Shown here: piece after piece, positions 31,506-33,098 of the stretch
How the letters are laid out: every line of letters starts with the position of its first letter
Numbering within the stretch: position 1 is the stretch's first letter
Translations under genes and position numbers: made by a program
Notes under the pieces: generated by a model
Told to the model about the DNA's origin: nothing
What the model saw: only the letters and a program-made list of their open reading frames with translations
The model's database searches: none
Assembly (NCBI GenBank): GCA_905371595.1
Contig: CAJPLU010000006.1
Location: forward strand, 1-33,098
Reading direction: 5' to 3'
Source: Candidatus Saccharimonadota bacterium
GTDB taxonomy: Bacteria > Patescibacteriota > Saccharimonadia > Saccharimonadales > Saccharimonadaceae
DNA: 33,098 bases

Positions 31506-32207
31506 TTATGATTCAATACCAAAATCAGCTAGCTTTTGCGCTTGGCTAACTTGCCAATCGGCAATCTGCGTACGGCGCAACTCCTGGCAGTAAGCGCCCG
31601 TATTTAGCGCTTCACCGATATCAGCCGCCAGGCTACGAATATAGGTGCCGCTAGAGACATGGGCTCGAACTTTGAGCAGCGGATAAGCGTAATCAAGCAG
31701 TTCTAGCGCATAAATCGTCACCGCACGCTCTGGTATATCAACTTTTTTACCGCTGCGAGCTAATTTGTAGGCCCGCTGTCCGTTAATTTTGATAGCGCTG
31801 AACGCTGGCGGACGCTGCTTGATATCACCAACGAATTGTACTAGGACGGACTTGACGACTGCTATATCCGGCTGTTTGGAGATAGATGAAGCTTGAATAT
31901 CATTTTGCGGCTTACTATTTGCAACGTACGGCATAATTTCGCCTTCCGGGTCGCCAGTTGTACTAGTCTGCCCCAACCGGAACGTCGCTTCATAAACTTT
32001 ATCAAGCTTGGTATAACGCATCGCGTTGCGGCATTCCTTGCCCGTAACCAAAATCAACAGGCCCGTCGCAAACGGGTCAAGCGTCCCGCAATGACCGACT
32101 TTGACTTTTTTGCCAGCCCGCTGGCTAAGTACGCGGCGAACTCGCGCCACCACCCCGAAGCTAGTCATACCTGGCGGCTTATCAATCAACATAACCCTGT
32201 CATTCAT
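31506..32207 (-). CDS. truB: tRNA pseudouridine-55 synthase TruB, short form
   Basis: Makes pseudouridine 55 in the T loop of tRNA. 233 residues against about 300 in most bacteria. The catalytic domain is complete: IDKPPGMTSF at 8-17, and VGHCGTLDPFATGLLILVTG at 37-56 with catalytic Asp44. RPPAFSAIKINGQRAYKLAR follows, then SGTYIRSLAADIGEALNTGA. It ends at RRTQIADWQVSQAQKLADFG, so the C-terminal PUA-type extension is missing. TGA-TATACT ends 6 nt before the ATG, so it is leaderless. The neighbours nusA, infB and rbfA usually seen upstream are not visible in this window. Confidence 0.95.
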   Translation of the reverse strand: MNDRVMLIDKPPGMTSFGVVARVRRVLSQRAGKKVKVGHCGTLDPFATGLLILVTGKECRNAMRYTKLDKVYEATFRLGQTSTTGDPEGEIMPYVANSKPQNDIQASSISKQPDIAVVKSVLVQFVGDIKQRPPAFSAIKINGQRAYKLARSGKKVDIPERAVTIYALELLDYAYPLLKVRAHVSSGTYIRSLAADIGEALNTGAYCQELRRTQIADWQVSQAQKLADFGIES

Positions 32208-32213
32208 ACTTCA

Positions 32214-32222
32214 AGTATATCA
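32214..32222 (-). promoter_or_regulatory. Extended -10 promoter of truB, leaderless
   Basis: TGA-TATACT on the minus strand, 6 nt before the ATG at 32207. There is no -35 match at 16-18 nt and no SD. Confidence 0.6.
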
Positions 32223-32284
32223 GCATACCCCGTAGCATTGATTCTAAAATCTTTTCAGAGTCAATCTGAAGCCTATTCGCAAAC

Positions 32285-33016
32285 TTAAGCTTGTCCTGGA
32301 ATCTTGAACTGAGCTGGATCATTTGATGTTGGTGCCGAAACTGCTGGAGCTGGCGGCGGCGGTAGAGTAGATTCTAAAGTGTCAGCTCCGACCCCGCCAT
32401 TAGCTGGTACTGGCGGCAAGGATGAAAAATCTGGCAACGGCGGTAATGGCGGTAGTGGCGGCAAATCGTCAACCGCGCCAGACGATGGCGCAGCTGATGC
32501 TGCCAACAGAGCTGCATCAACGGCAGACCGCGCTTGGTCTTGATCTGAACTAGCAGGATTTGCGGCTGACGCAGCTTCTACGCTAGGTGCTGGCATTGCT
32601 GGCATATTCGGCTGTACCGTTACCCCTTTCGAAGAAACCGCCTCGGGCGCCGCGTCAACTGGCGCAGCTTCTGATAAGACATCGCGAACTGTCGGTTCTA
32701 CCTCGGTCTTGTCGGCTACGGCATTAAATGGCGATTGCATTGACGGCGGCTGCGACGCCACCGCGCCGCGATCGTGGCTTAAAATGACGCGATTATGCAT
32801 GTCTTTTTCAGCTTTTCTAGCTTCCTCGGCAGCCTGTTCGGTTGTCGCGTTGAAAGTACCGCCAATCGACGGTTCGCTCGGGCTAACTGGCATCGCTAGG
32901 CCTGGCCCTGGCGCAAATGGAGCAACTGGCGGCAAAGCTAGATCTTCTTTGGCCGCTTCATCTACTTCTGCTGAGCTGGCAGCAATATCGCGCTGCAAAT
33001 CGGCGACCGACGGCAT
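32285..33016 (-). CDS. Pro/Ala-rich low-complexity protein
   Basis: 243 residues from the ATG at 33016, dominated by Ala, Pro, Ser, Glu and Val. A collagen-like or linker-like composition runs throughout, with a near-perfect short repeat LPPLPPLPPLP near residue 190 and a final QFKIPGQA. One more ordered stretch (EQAAEEARKAEKDMHNRVILSHDRG) is likely helical. No signal peptide or membrane helix is seen from this start. AGG lies 9 nt before the ATG. The reading frame continues upstream for 18 codons of similar composition to a TGA at 33071-33073, so the start may be wrong or the gene interrupted. It would depend on EF-P. Function unknown. Confidence 0.6.
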   Translation of the reverse strand: MPSVADLQRDIAASSAEVDEAAKEDLALPPVAPFAPGPGLAMPVSPSEPSIGGTFNATTEQAAEEARKAEKDMHNRVILSHDRGAVASQPPSMQSPFNAVADKTEVEPTVRDVLSEAAPVDAAPEAVSSKGVTVQPNMPAMPAPSVEAASAANPASSDQDQARSAVDAALLAASAAPSSGAVDDLPPLPPLPPLPDFSSLPPVPANGGVGADTLESTLPPPPAPAVSAPTSNDPAQFKIPGQA

Positions 33017-33070
33017 ATCTCGCCTATCAGCTTCAGGCTCAACAGCAGGAATTGATGCTAACTGTTCGGC

Positions 33071-33098
33071 TCATTTCTTTTCGGCGGCAGCGGCAGCA
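33071..33098 (-). other. Edge fragment of an upstream coding frame ending in TGA
   Basis: In the same phase as the Pro/Ala-rich gene, the window edge reads Ala-Ala-Ala-Ala-Glu-Lys-Lys and then TGA. It is either the C-terminus of a separate upstream gene or the first half of the same gene split by a stop. Too short to decide. Confidence 0.35.

Noticed and set aside
1..33098. UGA recoded to glycine, as in Gracilibacteria and Absconditabacteria
   Set aside because: TGA ends several genes at their natural C-terminus and glycines are encoded by GGN throughout; the one suspicious TGA near 33071 is better explained otherwise.
1..33098. tRNA genes, CRISPR array, insertion sequences, att sites
   Set aside because: No T-loop/anticodon-like arrangements in intergenic gaps, no regularly spaced repeats, no transposase or integrase reading frame.

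Overview
The window looks like chromosome of a Candidatus Saccharibacteria (TM7) or a closely related Patescibacteria/CPR bacterium. The grounds are compact genes with overlapping or near-abutting stops, a pilM-N-O-B type IV pilus cluster, short ribosomal proteins (S18 of 67 aa), a TruB lacking its C-terminal extension, and several orphan proteins with no recognisable family. The standard genetic code fits: TGA is used as a normal stop (for example at the end of the Rrf2-type regulator). No tRNA, rRNA, CRISPR array, insertion sequence or replication origin was recognised. No gene-free stretch exceeds about 210 bases.

Layout. 1-3496 (minus): type IV pilus operon pilM-pilN-pilO-orf96-pilB, with pilB cut by the window edge. 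3591-4673 (plus): ychF. 4752-7256 (minus): tlyA and a membrane-anchored SxxK serine hydrolase. 7303-8983 (minus): rpsF-ssb-rpsR followed by efp. 9181-13505 (minus): a four-gene overlapping accessory operon encoding a predicted caspase-like His/Cys protein, a phosphoribosyltransferase-like protein and two unrecognised proteins. 13646-14332 (minus): a membrane protein with an EF-hand-like motif and a possibly frameshifted small gene at its 5' end. 14421-15230 (plus): an isolated pheA. 15233-19697 (minus): ftsK and RNase J. 19894-22480 (minus): an Rrf2-type regulator and a YhgE/Pip membrane protein behind a perfect palindromic operator. 22576-26320 (minus): a family-4-type uracil-DNA glycosylase, a proline-rich membrane protein and PNPase. 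26528-28413 (plus): a PD-(D/E)XK-like protein with a small partner, then a Nudix hydrolase. 28405-33016 (minus): a GNAT acetyltransferase, an orphan protein, rpsO, another orphan, truB and a Pro/Ala-rich protein.

The most interesting cross-cutting signal is in the promoters. At least ten genes have a -10 element, usually with an extended TGn motif, only 6-9 nt before the ATG and no usable Shine-Dalgarno sequence. Their transcripts would start at or within about 3 nt of the start codon. Other genes in the same window have long leaders and strong AGGAGG sites, so leaderless and SD-led translation appear to be mixed.

The best candidate for an undescribed system is the 9181-13505 operon. It combines a clan-CD-like His478/Cys522 dyad with a PRPP-loop-like motif and has its own near-consensus promoter. 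A second candidate is the two-gene PD-(D/E)XK module at 26528-27839. The uracil-DNA glycosylase appears to have lost all four iron-sulfur ligands. All family calls here are from motif reading without database searches.
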